The notes: a model not told the origin generated them from the sequence alone. DNA of 64,000 nucleotides from Cristatella mucedo (GCA_009760855.2 WPIO01000025.1:3464501-3528500), one strand, 5' to 3'; positions 12,501-22,944 are shown, numbered from the stretch's first letter. Numbers and translations: made by a program.

Positions 12501-15500
12501 GCGTGCCAATTCTTTAGGGATACCATGCAATGTAAGCACGCACAAGCACATACATGTACACGAGAATATACAGGGACGGAGCAAATGCTGCGAGGAACAG
12601 GTGGGGTTTTTAATTTTTTTTTTAATTTCGTTAAACAGAGGGTACATGATGGTGATGTCACTCGACAGTGACTTCCAGGCTTTGGAAACATACACTGCGA
12701 ACTAAAGCCACAATCTCAAAAAAAGTTGAGGTAGGTTTTAAAGGCCCAGCTACACTGCTTGTGTCACAAGGGCAGTGGCACGATACGACGTCTGTTTGGG
12801 AAGTATCTCGAAAACGGTAGGCCGGAGCAAGATATTGGAAGAACTTGAAACTGATTGACAGAACTTTGAAATTCGACAGCTAACAATAATAATTATTAGA
12901 TAAAAAAAGTTTGAAGTCGTTTTGCTACTAGATGGGCATCTAGTGCAGTTCGGTGAGAAGTGGTGCAATGTGGCAGTTGCAACGTTCAAAAGAGACAAGC
13001 CTAGCTACTTAGTTTTCGCACCAACTGCGAGCCTGTTATTTCAAGGGCAGAAAGTCCTGCAAGTAGTGACTTGTGGAAGTCTAGTCAGAATGTCATGAAT
13101 GCATGAACCAGCTAGGCTGTGGTATTCTTGTCTAAGCAGGCCCACAAATTTGCAATGGTACGAAGCATAAATTAGGCAGATTTGACTATAGAGTGGATGT
13201 CATTAGTAAAAGGTCACTTTGGAACAGGAAACATAGATCGTGTTCAGATGCTACAGCAGACAGGCTGACACGGCCCATTTTGAGAATTAGCTTTTCCGAG
13301 TAATAATAGGTTTACTCATTCCAGTAAGTTGGTTTTATTGTAATGACATTTTTAGAAAGTTTGGCAACATTCACGTGCAACTGCCAGCAATATATGCTTT
13401 TGGGAATTTGAAGTACTGTTAGGCAGGCAGAGATCAAAGCAGTGTGCGTCATCTGTGTGTCATATGCATGCACACGAAAGCCTAGATTGTGCTTGGTGAT
13501 TAGATCGGCGAGAGGGAGTGTAAATTGTGAAATGAAATGGAACAATCACAGATATACCCCATACTTTGCAGGTTCCTCTGATGGCTGTTGCCAGTTGACA
13601 TCATTGCTATACAATCTTCAGCTGAGATAGAACCTAAACAATTGCATGGCAGTGCTAGCAGTGCATAGGCGAGATAAAAAGAAGCTCAAGAGGGGCTTGG
13701 TAATCAAGTGGTATCAAGTGCTACACACAGATCCAGCCGTTCCAGTAGAGAGGCTACCCAAGTCAGCATTCCTTAGAAGGTCGTCATACAACTGCAACAG
13801 TGCTGTCTCTGTGGAATAATTAGCTCAAGAAAACCCGAGTGGAACTTACTAGCTACACGTGAAGTTCAGATGTGAGTTGAGCTGGTCTGCCACTATTCGT
13901 TCTTGTGCCTTTGATAGGAATGGTAGTATGGGGAATTGGGGAGACTGCCTATGGTCTCCTAGTCTAGTAAAGTAAAGGTTAGCTGATTCAACAGCCTCCT
14001 TAATACACTAGTCGAAGAGTCGTAGCGATTATCGGCCTACCTTGCAGTGAGCAATTGAATAGCCTACAACAGGATGCAAAATAAAGACCTGAGTCATGGA
14101 GAGGGAGCTATTGTAGATTTCTCAACGAGTGGAACAACAACAGCCTTTTTGAAAGATGCAGGGACAAGGCTTAGGACGTATTTATCATGTTAGTTATGTG
14201 GGCAGGGCTGAAGCAAATTTATGCATATTAGAGTACAGCAGGTATGCGTTCTAGAGGGCTAATAGTCTTCTTCGACTGGGGGAAGAACTTTTTAGACTAG
14301 GTCACCAGAGACACGCTTAACGTTGGAGTGAAGTCCAATGAGGATGCTTCTTTGAGTATGGACTGACTTATCTAGTATTCACGTAAATCAGGACAGATGA
14401 GAAAAACATTACCGCACAACACTGGAAGGGGGCTAGTGGGCTCAGGCATTTTTCAGAGCGACATGAAGAAGCAGGTTGTGCGGCTTGATCACCCCGGCAT
14501 ATTCCCATGACTTCATACGATTGGCTGACTCTGTTCAAGTCAAGGTTAGACCCCTAAGTAAATAGAACGTTTGCACTGGCTAGTGGTGGTCACCTTATAA
14601 CTTCTCTAACGACAGATTCAGTGACGGACAAATCTTGATCTAAGAATGGGTTGCAGCACAATAGTGAACTCACCTAGTGCGCATTAACTCTGCTTGCTTG
14701 CACCATGCAATTCCCTTTTTCAACTTCGGCAGGCCATCTGGTCCCGGGTACAGTTCTAATCTTCATATACTTTGACGTCTTTTCCATCCTTCTCCTACTC
14801 TCAACTTCAAGCTCCAATGTTCACATATTCATGCTCGTCACTCTTTTCCCCTGCTTCCTTCCCGCTAGGAACTAGACGAAACAAACTATGCCGGTGGACT
14901 GGAAAATGCTCAAGTGGCACCCGGACTTCATTGCTTTCATCACTTACGCTCTGCGATGTCCACTTGTGGCACCACAAGATACACTACAAACATGCTATGG
15001 TCACAGAGCGACTAAATCACAGCAGGACCATCCTGCTCATCGTCCACCTGCGACTGGCGACGGTCGTAGAAGCTGCTCTTTTGCAGACAGCACTTTACAT
15101 AGCCAAAGCTGAACACATTGGACCGGCAGTAGCTGGCAGCTTGAGATTAGGTAACGTGCACGACGATTCAGCAGCTTGAAAACAGGCAGAGGACACACAT
15201 GCTCGTCTCTTGCTTTTTGAATTAGACATGTTTAATACGACATGGCAAGCAGCAAAAGATGGCCATCTGGGATTGAATTTTCAAGGGGGGCGATCAACTG
15301 TAAAGCATTAGCACACGAGTGCTGCTAATGTACCGTCAATGCAACGTCCGGGCAGCTGCAAGCTGCACGTAGCAGTAGCAGCTGGGGACTCACCGAAGCA
15401 CAGCTGACAAGCCTTGGATCCTTTCAGGTCTTCTACCTACAGTCAGAAGCAGCTAGTGGAGGCTGGCGCAGTGGCGCTCGGGGCTCTCACGGTGAGCAGA

Positions 15501-15867
15501 CGAAAAGAGGCAAAGGGGTCTCCGAGCGAGCGAGCGAGCCAACTCCGAGCGCGTGATTTACCTGATTTACGCACTTCAAGTCAAACTCGCCGAGATGCTG
15601 CGCAGTGGGCAGCGACGCCTGCAATGAGACATACGAGCGGTCCAAAGGTTGCGTCGCAGCCGCCGCCGGGCCAGCAGCCGCGGGCCGGACAAGCCGGACT
15701 CCCAGCGCCGCCGGGCAACTTACATCAAGCTCGTCCTTATAGTACCTAAGACTCCTGGCCGCTTTGTCGAGGACGAAGTACCGTCTCGTGGCGGGAAGTA
15801 GGTCGCTGCTATAAACGAGGCTACCGGCAAGCGCGTTTCCTTCGCCGCCGCTGCGCCGCTCAGTCAT
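775..15867 (-). CDS. PLEKHA1/2: TAPP-like tandem PH-domain protein (PLEKHA1/2 family), six exons, 3' end outside the window
   Basis: Spliced model on the minus strand: exons 15867-15724, 15618-15562, 15436-15394, 10568-10471, 1345-1172 and 843-775. All visible junctions are GT-AG and the phases match, giving 585 nt (195 codons) before the model leaves the window. The first PH domain reads RRYFVLD, then YYKDEL, LGEFDLKCV, CQLCF, VLQAHS and EDWISALKQ. A Ser/His-rich linker follows. The second PH domain starts AGYCVKQG...KSWKRRYFVLD, very close to the start of the human TAPP1 C-terminal PH domain as I know it. That domain in the family binds PtdIns(3,4)P2 at the plasma membrane, and the K...KRRYF basic motif is present. 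I infer the same role here. The rest of PH2 and the C-terminal tail should lie left of position 1. Other double-PH adaptors are possible but fit the linker/PH2 start less well. Confidence 0.82.
1172..1345 (-). CDS. PLEKHA1/2: PLEKHA1/2-like exon 5 (linker and start of second PH domain)
   Basis: 58 codons, phase 0 to 0. The acceptor has a pyrimidine-rich tract ending gtgttgcag and the donor is gtaagc. The first two thirds is a low-complexity Ser/His/Ala linker. The end, KAAIIRAGYCVKQGIV, is the diagnostic segment, matching the TAPP1 entry into PH2 (VIKAGYCVKQG). Confidence 0.85.
1790..2200 (-). pseudogene. Tc1/mariner transposase remnant
   Basis: The minus strand reads HDNDPEPTARQVKYLLTN then LVQWLSQLPNLNPVEQLLSD, matching the Tc1 block with its catalytic QDNDPKHTA and the D(E) region WPSQSPDLNPIE. 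Only the C-terminal third is recognisable. No TIR pair found. Located in PLEKHA1/2 intron 4. Confidence 0.8.
2217..2870 (-). mobile_element. CR1/L2-like LINE 3' fragment
   Basis: Starts with (AATAAT)n tail and the 3' UTR hairpin. The minus strand encodes LADLHWLPVNHRIDFKVLSL and the YLSDLLG block in a decayed frame. Confidence 0.85.
3345..3975 (-). mobile_element. CR1/L2-like LINE 3' fragment
   Basis: (ATAATA)n tail at 3345-3365, hairpin UTR, then the RT C-terminus in minus frame (NSLEIPRTNLKSFGDRAFSS, KAWNSLP). It joins a (TATC)n microsatellite at its 5' end. Confidence 0.88.
3975..4098. repeat. (TATC)n then (CACG/CA)n microsatellite
   Basis: About 20 TATC units with a few substitutions, followed by ACGC/AC repeats. 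Low complexity. No coding meaning. Confidence 0.9.
4101..4260 (+). mobile_element. tRNA-derived SINE, family A
   Basis: A-box-like and B-box-like (GTGTTCGAGTCTTGCAGTGG) pol III promoter elements, a body ending GGCTCTTCTGCCCCTATATA, and a tail close to GTTAAATCAGCTTACCTTT. The same layout recurs at 9711, 43238, 44074 and 61775. Confidence 0.7.
5367..6330 (-). mobile_element. CR1/L2-like LINE 3' fragment (about 960 bp)
   Basis: Best preserved 3' copy. A 139-codon minus frame runs 6015-5596 (PLLADLHWLPVNQRIDFKAL, LAPAYLSDLLPHQTK, SYAPKAWNSLPTCV, LKTHLFRTAFSG). A further frame, 6301-5972, holds ARNLGVIFQSDLSFDDHI and SRLDFCNSLLTGLP. Confidence 0.92.
6350..8800 (-). mobile_element. Old CR1/L2-like LINE copy with a nested DNA-transposon insertion
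   Basis: Diverged LINE of the same family. RT traces on the minus strand include FHFYADDIQLY (7860-7663), LLVLLDLSAAFDT (8112-7888) and a 5' trace at 8700-8380. The LINE text stops at 7140 and resumes at 7642, bracketing the inserted element at 7142-7641. Confidence 0.8.
7142..7641. mobile_element. 500-bp pogo/Tigger-like nonautonomous element flanked by TA
   Basis: Interrupts the LINE with TA on each side (7140-7141 and 7642-7643). Ends are imperfect inverted repeats: CCATATTTTAGCAAGTG with GTAAGCC versus CCGAATTTTATATAAGCC on the other strand. The plus strand keeps a short acidic reading (NDIDEEGIITISDAEDSNSE...), like the acidic C-terminus of pogo-type transposases. Family assignment is tentative. 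Confidence 0.55.
9262..9358. repeat. (TA)n microsatellite
   Basis: Imperfect AT dinucleotide tract preceded by a short GTGGTGCACCACAATATGTA direct repeat (two copies at about 9210-9260). Confidence 0.9.
9467..9600. repeat. (CA)n microsatellite
   Basis: About 43 uninterrupted CA units then degenerate CA-rich sequence. ORFs here are artefacts. Confidence 0.95.
9711..9952 (-). mobile_element. tRNA-derived SINE, family A
   Basis: Minus-strand copy. The 3' end is at CGGCTGATTTAACAGTCCTT (tail complement). B-box complement CAGGACTCGAACCCATAAAC, then CGTGAAGTGCAAGCACCTCA and GGCTAAAACCCAGGG at the head. Confidence 0.65.
10471..10568 (-). CDS. PLEKHA1/2: PLEKHA1/2-like exon 4 (end of first PH domain)
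   Basis: 98 nt. The acceptor is cgttgtag and the donor gtgagttcg. It encodes LHYYGVKHVLQAHS followed by the PH C-terminal helix EMEDWISALKQCSK, with the invariant helix Trp. A tRNA-derived SINE starts only about 22 bp upstream of the acceptor in gene orientation, so the branch-point/polypyrimidine region is supplied by SINE or junction sequence. Confidence 0.8.
10591..10730 (+). mobile_element. tRNA-derived SINE, family B, with LINE-like 3' tail
   Basis: tRNA-like head GGTCTAGCGGTTAAGGTGC (A box) and GGGCTCGAGCCCCGAGGC (B box). The 3' part, AAGCGCCTGAATAGACATTA followed by AGTTCTCTTGGGGCGCTATA, copies the 3' hairpin of the window's LINE family. It lies 22 bp upstream of PLEKHA1/2-like exon 4. 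Confidence 0.8.
10950..11840 (+). mobile_element. L2/CR1-like LINE RT fragment, second subfamily
   Basis: The plus strand reads DHDFLLDRLRTTNGL, SVSYGGQVSSSRPFTCGVP, then GYHFYADETQLYV (the RT YADD box mutated to YADE), SSCAQNLGVLFANCLKFESF and SPLLNELR. Broken by stops. Opposite orientation to the other LINEs. Confidence 0.85.
12420..14300 (-). mobile_element. Old CR1/L2-like LINE copy
   Basis: (AATTATAATAAT) tail and CTAAATCTCTTTCTGGGCTC UTR at the left, then a decayed RT on the minus strand (KAWKSL at 12695-12441, TLPLADLITKHNLGFRVHAY at 13545-13312). The outer 5' part is recognisable only by alignment to the 40-42 kb copy. Confidence 0.75.
14300..15390. other. Remainder of PLEKHA1/2-like intron 3, nothing recognised
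   Basis: No exon, TIR or RNA gene identified. Reading frames on the plus strand near 14772-15179 lack homology I can recognise. Confidence 0.5.
15394..15436 (-). CDS. PLEKHA1/2: PLEKHA1/2-like exon 3 (PH1, 43 nt)
   Basis: Very short exon between a ctgactgtag acceptor and a consensus gtgagt donor. It encodes VEDLKGSKACQLCF and ends in phase 1, which the next exon completes as Ala. It corresponds to the PH segment before the strand FCFVM in human TAPP1. Confidence 0.7.
15562..15618 (-). CDS. PLEKHA1/2: PLEKHA1/2-like exon 2 (PH1, 19 codons)
   Basis: 57 nt between a tcattgcag acceptor and a gtaaat donor, phase 0 to 0. The residues LGEFDLKCVNQ fill the PH strand that reads GAIKLTYIS in human TAPP1. 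Without this exon the PH fold would lack its central strands, which supports the call despite its small size. Confidence 0.7.
15724..15867 (-). CDS. PLEKHA1/2: PLEKHA1/2-like exon 1 (start of first PH domain)
   Basis: 48 codons starting with ATG at 15867 and ending at a consensus gtaagt donor, phase 0. It encodes the first PH strands: LAGSLVY, then TRRYFVLDK and SLRYYKDEL. The codons are GC-rich and the exon lies beside a GC/GA-rich upstream block, consistent with a first exon. No in-frame upstream ATG is evident close by. Confidence 0.8.
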
Positions 15868-15869
15868 TC

Positions 15870-16118
15870 TTATTTGCCGGGACCCGAGTGATGCCGGCAG
15901 AGGCGTCGCCCCCTGACCGGCGCGTCGGACGATGCCTGGCGCTTAGCGAGCTCCTACGGCGACGAAGGTTGCGCCGCTGTCGGTCCCGACAGTCGGAAAT
16001 AGCCGACAGTCGAGAGAGCGCGCGAGCGAGATAGAGAGAGCGAGAGAGAGAGAGCGTGAGATAGAGAGAGCGTGAGAGAGAGCGAGAGCGAGAGAGAGAG
16101 AGAGGGAGCGAGAGCGAG

Positions 16119-16157
<39 letters not shown>

Positions 16158-16640
16158 CAGGGAGCAGCAAGAGGCGGCGGCGGCGGCTGGGGCTCGCAGG
16201 AGAGAGAGTCTCTCTCACGCGCGCCGGCGAGCGACGGCCGCTGACAAGGCCCACCCGTCGGACACAAGACGCAATTACGGAGCTGCCTATGTCGACCCGA
16301 GAGCTTCGCATCGCTATTCGACCACTTTGCAAAACGCGAGAATGCGCTACCGTTCACGGGCGGCCGGATGAGTTCGCGCTGCCGGACGTCCGCGTACCAG
16401 GTCGAGGCAGACTCGTGGGCGTTCCTCCGAAAACGCGCAGGCGTGGAGGAAAGGCAGCGCCTCCGGAAGTGGCGTAAAAGAAGGAGGGGCTCTTATCTGT
16501 GCGTTCATTGGGCTAGCGGTCCTGCAGAGCTCTACTCTCTCTTCTCCCCCGTCGGCCTCAAACGCAACGCAGCCGTCCCTCGTTTACCGCGGCTATTCAG
16601 TTCCAGACTCTACCGCGATAAGGGAATTTCCGTAAAGTAG
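15870..16640 (-). promoter_or_regulatory. GC/GA-rich 5' flank of the PLEKHA1/2-like gene
   Basis: Immediately upstream of the first ATG in gene orientation. It combines CpG-rich sequence with a 140-bp GA tract (about 16017-16157 on the plus strand) containing many GAGAG pentamers. This is the usual look of a housekeeping promoter/5' UTR, but no TATA box or defined initiator is evident. Promoter function is an inference from position and composition only. Confidence 0.4.
16017..16157. repeat. (GA)n-rich tract
   Basis: Imperfect GAGAGC/GA dinucleotide repeat just upstream of the PLEKHA1/2-like start, on the purine-rich plus strand. Confidence 0.9.
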
Positions 16641-17080
16641 GATCATTTGTTTATGAATCGAACATTTTCGTAGTTAGAACAAAGACAACCTGGTCGCGAC
16701 CCAGTAAAAAAGGTTTTAACATTATATACACCACTGGACATCAAATAACACCCATCTAGTCACCAGTACACTCGTATTATCCAATATATTAGGCAAAATA
16801 AGAGAAATAAGACAGATTAGACTTTATCGAGGGTTAATTCTTGAGCGGCTGCACCTTCATGGCTTTGAAGGATTTTCGGGGTGCTCGAATACATGAGCCT
16901 TCCACCCATACGTACAGCAATATAAAAAATTAATTGTAATACTGGGGTGTATAATTGACTCATACAACCGAGCGCGCGCTGTATTATTTTCAATAACTCT
17001 ATCAACTTTTTAACGAATATATTAGGAAAAACTGCGATAGAGTGAACCGCAAAAGTTGCGAAATAGGTGAGGTACGACTG
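16570..17080 (-). mobile_element. Tigger/pogo-like nonautonomous element (copy 1)
   Basis: The left end, CAGCCGTCCCTCGTTTACCG, and the right end, whose complement reads CAGTCGTACCTCACC, form TIRs. The interior is homologous in inverse orientation to 22292-22944 (shared AATATATTAG...TAAGACA and GACTCATACAACC segments). 511 bp. Confidence 0.75.
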
Positions 17081-17106
17081 TGTATAGATATGCCTATATG
17101 TTTACA

Positions 17107-17108
17107 TT

Positions 17109-17166
<58 letters not shown>
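17107..17166. repeat. (CA)n(TA)n microsatellite
   Basis: CA dinucleotides passing into TA dinucleotides, followed by TG; an imperfect inverted structure. Confidence 0.9.
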
Positions 17167-17174
<8 letters not shown>

Positions 17175-17209
17175 AATGTATTTATATATGGTATATATGC
17201 TATATTTAT

Positions 17210-17334
17210 ATATTTTCTCTTCATAGCGCCCCGAGAAAACCTGATCCACATCCATGCTCTTTACATATGCCGCAGGGCTTTAGCACACGACCGAGGTCGT
17301 TAAAGGCGATCGCCTTAACCGTAGGCCAAGCCCT
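17210..17334 (-). mobile_element. tRNA-derived SINE, family B-like
   Basis: The minus strand reads GGCTTGGCCTACGGTTAAGG (tRNA-like head) and ends TTTTCTCGGGGCGCTATGAA, the same GGGGCGCTAT tail as the 10591 SINE. Confidence 0.6.
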
Positions 17335-18077
17335 GTCGTATTTCCTCGCCAAATTCAAAAGTATTTACGAACGATACCGGAGTTGAGGTCGAGGCGCTGC
17401 ATCTGAAGTTCGCTGAAGCCACTCACGCAAGCCGCTTCGCCGGTGCAGACCGCAGGCGGTGGATGGGCTTTTCCAGGTCCTGGCTAGGCGCCGCCACGCT
17501 GTAGGCCGCGGCCTAGGCTAGGCCCCACCACAGCGCTTCTGCTCCGCGCCAATTGCAGGCGTAGCCGACTCATTTCAAAATTCGGACACCGAGTACGGTA
17601 CCGAGATGAAAAGAGCGTTTGATTTTTAAGTAAATATGAAAAGCAAGCGTGAATTTTTAGAGTCCCTCAAAAATTTCGACAGACCTTCAAGGCACAGTGC
17701 TGTCGCTCCGCTACGCTACGAGGAGCGACATACTCGCACTAGATGCCCGCTCGGGCGCAAAGAATTACCGCAGTCCACGAAAATCCACCAAAACTCATTA
17801 GTATTCTTTAGCGGACAAGACACGCAAGATTTTCAAGCCGGCGGGACCGACCGGCAATTAATAAAAATTATAGCATAAAGTCATTGTGTTTATTCTACAC
17901 AAACTCGGTGGTTGCTCTCATTGAGTGAAATAAAAGCATCACTTCTCTTTTGGCGACGGTTGCCGGACGTAGAAATACAGGGGGCGGCCCTGCCCCCCCC
18001 CCCCCGCCGCTGTATAGGAGGACAAATACCCTTCCTGCCCCCGAGCTCCACCACTGGCTGCAGAGATAGTGTTGCGT

Positions 18078-18862
18078 TAATAATAATAATAATAATAATA
18101 ACACACTTGATAAAGCGCCCTCGGAGAACTCGATCTCTTTCTAGTGCTGCAAAGGGAAACACGATTGAATGATGAGTGGAAATATCATGCTTGTTAAGCA
18201 ACATGAATAACATGGTTAGGGGTGACGTGGACATGGTCAGCATACAAGTGCTGTTAGTGGCAGCATGCACAGTGTCAGCACGCATAAGCACATCAAGGAC
18301 GAATCACAGGGACCCACTAAATGTTGTCCTAAATAGGAGTGTTTTTAAGTTCTTTTTAAATGTAGTCAAGCCAGGGGATGTTCTGACGCAAGTCGGGAGT
18401 GAGTTCCAGGCTCTGGAAGCATGCGAACTAGATGCACAGTCTCTAAAGGATAAGAGGTTTATATGAGGTATTGGTAAAGAGTTCGATTCCGAAAAGCAGG
18501 TGGTACGATGCTTGGCCTGATGGGGTAGGAGATCTGTTAGATAGGCAGGAGCCAAAGAATGAAGTGACCTACAAGTGAGCGACAAAACCTTAACGTCGAT
18601 CCGTTGTTTGACTGGGAGTCAGTGCAGGTCGACGAGAAGTGGTGTGATGTGGCAACTGCGACGCTCACGATAGACAAGCCTTGCTGCAGAGTTTTGCACC
18701 AACTGTAAGCACCTGATCGCACATGCCGGTAGGCCAGCAAGCAGTGAGTTACAGAAGTCAAGACGGGATGTCACAAATGCATGGACCAACTTGGATGTGG
18801 CATAGTTATCTAAACAAGCCCGGATTTTAGAAATGTTATGTAACAGAAAGTAGGCAGACTTG
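18078..18862 (-). mobile_element. CR1/L2-like LINE 3' fragment
   Basis: (AATAAT)n tail at 18078-18100, UTR hairpin, then the RT C-terminus in minus frames (LHSLAPAYLTDLLPHQAK, SRAWNSLPTCV). About 85 percent alike by eye to the 5367 copy. Confidence 0.88.
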
Positions 18863-18899
18863 ATTGCATTACGCTCGCGGACGTAAATTGCACAGTCTA

Positions 18900-21397
18900 G
18901 GACCTGCAGATAGATAAAATGCTACCCAGAGTAAGGAAAATGGTTTGGCTTGGGTCTTGGCTTGGGGCTTGGCTTGGCCGTGGCGTTTCAGCTAAAGAGA
19001 GCGCGACGCATTACAAAGCTTTCTCCAACTAATGTCATTCAGTCAAAGCAAGACTTGCTCAGCGAAGCTCGGTTGTCTGAAGCTAATGGTGGATCTATGT
19101 TTGCGCAACTGTCCAGAATGGACGAACAAACCCAAGGTCATAAGCTAGCGTGAAGCTAACCGTTTGGTCTGCAATGCAAGGTGCACTCAATATTCGCCCA
19201 TTTTTTCTCTTTTCTTTTCTTTTGGTTGCTGCCGCACTCCTAGTGCCACGAAATTCGTCAAACAATTCTCCAAAATCGTAATAATATGTAATAAAACAGT
19301 ATATTTAATAATATCGATAAAATAGCAATGTGTTGTGCATAGTGCTGTAGAAGAACGTGATCGCTTTTTCCAGGCACTTCGCTAACCGCCGCAGTGAGAG
19401 ACGAGTTGCCAGAAGTTAACGAAAAGCGAAGCATCCAGCCATTGTTGGCAAGCATGCAAAAGAATGCGCAAGACTCGCGACCGCTGGTTAGTTGCACCAC
19501 GACTACCAACTATCAATCAGTCATGCACGGGTAGGCACATCCCACAGTGGAAAAATTATGGACCGACTTGTCAAAGATTGAATTGGCAGTGCTCGATTTT
19601 CGAGTGTGGCAAGATTTGTCTATTTTTCTCACGAGTGCTATCATTTTGAAGGATTTAGAGCTATCTAAATCAAGCTGGCAGTTTGGTTGAATACTCATTC
19701 ATCGGCGGCAGCGAAATGCATTTTCACGGCTAGCAGTTTTGACTGCGGGCGCGAAGTGGCACAAGCGATCTAGCTACTAAGCGGCTCAACCGTGTAGGGA
19801 AAGCACGTCCAGTGCTGAACTATCATGCCGGTCAGGCTTCTAGGGTGAGCCGGTAATTCCGTCGACTCGGCAGCTAGTCGATTGCCGATGGCCGAGGCGT
19901 CTCGCAAGTACCTCTAGTTATAGGCTAGTGCATCTCGGCGCAGACGTCGTAGCCTTGACCGCCGCCGTCGGCAGTCGATAGCAGTGCATACAATGCGTGC
20001 GTTGATTCGCAAGACTCGAAGGAACCATGTATTCCTACAAGCCCAGCATGTAGCAGCAGTCCATCGGCAGATTGCAGAACTGCAGTCTTCTCGACTCGTC
20101 CGAAACTGGCGAAACCGAGCAGCTCCCTCAGGTCTTACAACGTAATGCCGAGTCGCGTGGAGATGGAATTTGCAACTTGTCTGAAGCAGGAACGTCAAAA
20201 CTTTCGAACAGCTTCTTTTAAAAAGAGAGAAGAACGCGAACGAAGCTGATCTCGTAAACACGGTTACTTTCGGAAAGGACGGGTGCCAAGGGCAAGTACT
20301 GGATCTGACGGTCGTGGGCTAAATGGGTGTGACTCATTTAGTATTTTGCAATCGCCGTGGAAATGATTTCACTCTAGTAGAGGCTATTTCGTTGTAGTAT
20401 CGCTTAGCTGGTTACAAAGTGCAAGCACATCGAAGAGAGCGCGACTATTAATCTGGTAAGGAAACTTGCTTAAATGTACCCGTAAAAACTTGAACCTGGA
20501 ACCAGAATGTAGGCTTTTCCTCCCAAGCGATTGCGTTGAAGAAAGACTTGCGGTCGAGCGCACGTTGAGCGCTTTGAGCTGCTTGGCTTGCAGCCAGTGC
20601 AGCGCATCTATAGGTCGATTTTTTTTTGTACCAGCGATTGAAAGAGAGCTAGAAGTGTCAGAAAAAAGAGCGGTTTCAGTGGGGTTCCCTGAACGCACGG
20701 CAAAAGCAAATGTCAGAGAAAATCATCACCTGCCAGAGCAGCTGCCGGCATGCTATAATAATTCGAATATCGCTCCAGGTCAGCTCAAGTTCAAAGAGCA
20801 GGGTCTTTCATCACCAGTTGAGCACGGTATTGAGTCTGATCGAACGCGATGAAAAATTAATGTACCTGTATACCGTGGCCGGCCGCCCTTGATTTAAGAT
20901 TAAAATTAGAAAACGTTGCGACACTTTTCTTGCATTTGAGAAAATGTGATCTGCATTGTCAGAGTAGAGCGATGCAAGCATACTTGGACGACATGAGACG
21001 CACTTCAATTTTCCGCCATTTTAATCTTTGAAGAATCGTGTGCAGTTTAGTGAGCGAAAGATTTTGATTAGACCTTCGTGGTGTGCTCCAAGGACAATAT
21101 AGCGATTTTCACCTCCGTATTTTTCCACTGGGGAGCGACTTGTCTGGTGCTAATTGGGCTGTGGTTGAACGCTTGCAGAGCGTATCCATCAATGCAGCAA
21201 GCCTACTGCGATGGCGCCCACTATACGGTGAGGCTCGGTTCGTGCGACTCGGTTGGCAAGCGAGGTCAGGGTTTATTCACTCGCTGCTGGTTTTTTATCC
21301 TTTCTATCCTTCGATCTTCCTGTCATCCTTTATCACTATGCTATCGAAGACTCCTACAGGGCCGCGGCTCACGGCCAAGACTCGCGGCACGCAATAT

Positions 21398-21460
<63 letters not shown>

Positions 21461-22290
21461 TCGAACTTTCCTTTATTTTACTGATGCGGTACCAGCGACT
21501 ATCAACAGTACGACGCGGGATTGGACCATTTTTCAAATACGCTTCCAGAATATCGCAGATGCACCTGCAATCCTTGTTTGAACGGCGTAAATATTCTTAC
21601 AATTGGTTTTCTTACTGCAGCGAATGCCAGCTTTCTTGCGACGGTACTCTTTAGTGAAATGATTCAGATGTTATGATGTGCTTGCTTATTAGCGCTCGAT
21701 GCTGTTCGCATCGAACCTCCATAGAACGCAGAGCAGCAATTAGTGCACTGATTTTGCCTTGGTGCGACTCTACAATTTTTACCCGCTATGCTGCATCTTC
21801 GAATTGACTATAATTGACAATTGAAATGACAATCGCTAAAATGCACTATTATTTTCGCGTGCTGCTTAGTCCTTGCGAGCCTAAAGTGCAGTTGCGAGCC
21901 ACACGTCTTACCAACGAGAGCCTTCATGTTTCCTTTAGCGTGCTGGCCTAAGCATGATAACCGTTTGCTTTTGCATTTCTGATAACGGGTATGTCTCTAA
22001 CCCGTGGATATTGATTTTCTTGCAACGAGTTGTCAAACGCTTAGATATTATTATTATATTGATATTATAGATATTATTATAGATATTATTCTTGTGGACA
22101 TATATATAAACAATTCATTAATTTAAATTTAATTTGTATTAATAATATTAAATTGATTATTATTAATTTTTCAGTAGGGGTGTGAGTGCTCTAAGTAAAA
22201 ACTCTCTGAACCAAAATCTGGTATTACAGGGAGTTCAGAGATTGTAGATTGAGACTCCCTTACTGTTACGATTTCGCTATGTTGGGTACC
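18900..22290. other. Intergenic stretch without recognised gene
   Basis: Contains a short GGCTTG-type direct repeat near 18945-18985, a (TA)n(TG)n microsatellite at 21401-21460, and AT-rich sequence at 22050-22170. Reading frames at 19914-20261, 20466-20852 and 21083-21654 have no family resemblance I can support. Confidence 0.5.
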
Positions 22291-22291
22291 A

Positions 22292-22944
22292 CAGTCGTCC
22301 CTCGCTACTTTGCGCTTCGACTTTCGCGGCTTCACTCTATCGCAGTTTTTTGAAATACGTGTATATTCATTAAAAAGTTGATCGAAATAGTGAAAAATGA
22401 ACAGCGCGTGCTCGTTTGTCTGAGTCAATTATACAACCCTGTATTAGAATTAGAAATAAAATTACTGTGCATATGGAACGCGGAAGAAGACGACGACGCA
22501 CCTGCTGAAGATACCGCACCACCTGAAGACTCTCCTACTGAAGTCGGGCCTACAGAGAAACAGTGGGCTTGATCTTCTTTGCTGTGCTGTACATCTCTTC
22601 ATCTTAATCGCTTTATCACCAAACGCACTATTTTCATAGCTTGGTGTTTGCGCGTAAGAATTGTGTGTGCAATTAAATGTACAATAATAACAATACAATG
22701 TTTGTAACGTCTAATATGTCTTATTTTCTCTAATATATTTGGTAATACGAGTGTAATAGTGACTAAAGGGGCGTTGTTTCATGTCCGGAGGGCTCTAATA
22801 ATGTTAAAAGCTGTATTTACAGGGTCATTAACAGGTCTTCTATGCTCTTAACTACGAAAATATTTTAAAGAATCCTACTTCGCGGAAATTCACCTATCGC
22901 AATCGAGTCTGGAACGGATTAGCCGCGATAAACGAGGTCGACTG
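22292..22944 (+). mobile_element. Tigger/pogo-like nonautonomous element (copy 2)
   Basis: Ends CAGTCGTCCCTCGCTACTTT and, on the complement of the right end, CAGTCGACCTCGTTTATCGC. TA follows the right end; the left TA has become CA. 653 bp. Same family as 16570-17080, opposite orientation. A short acidic reading (EEDDDAPAEDTAPPEDSPTE) remains inside. Confidence 0.8.
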
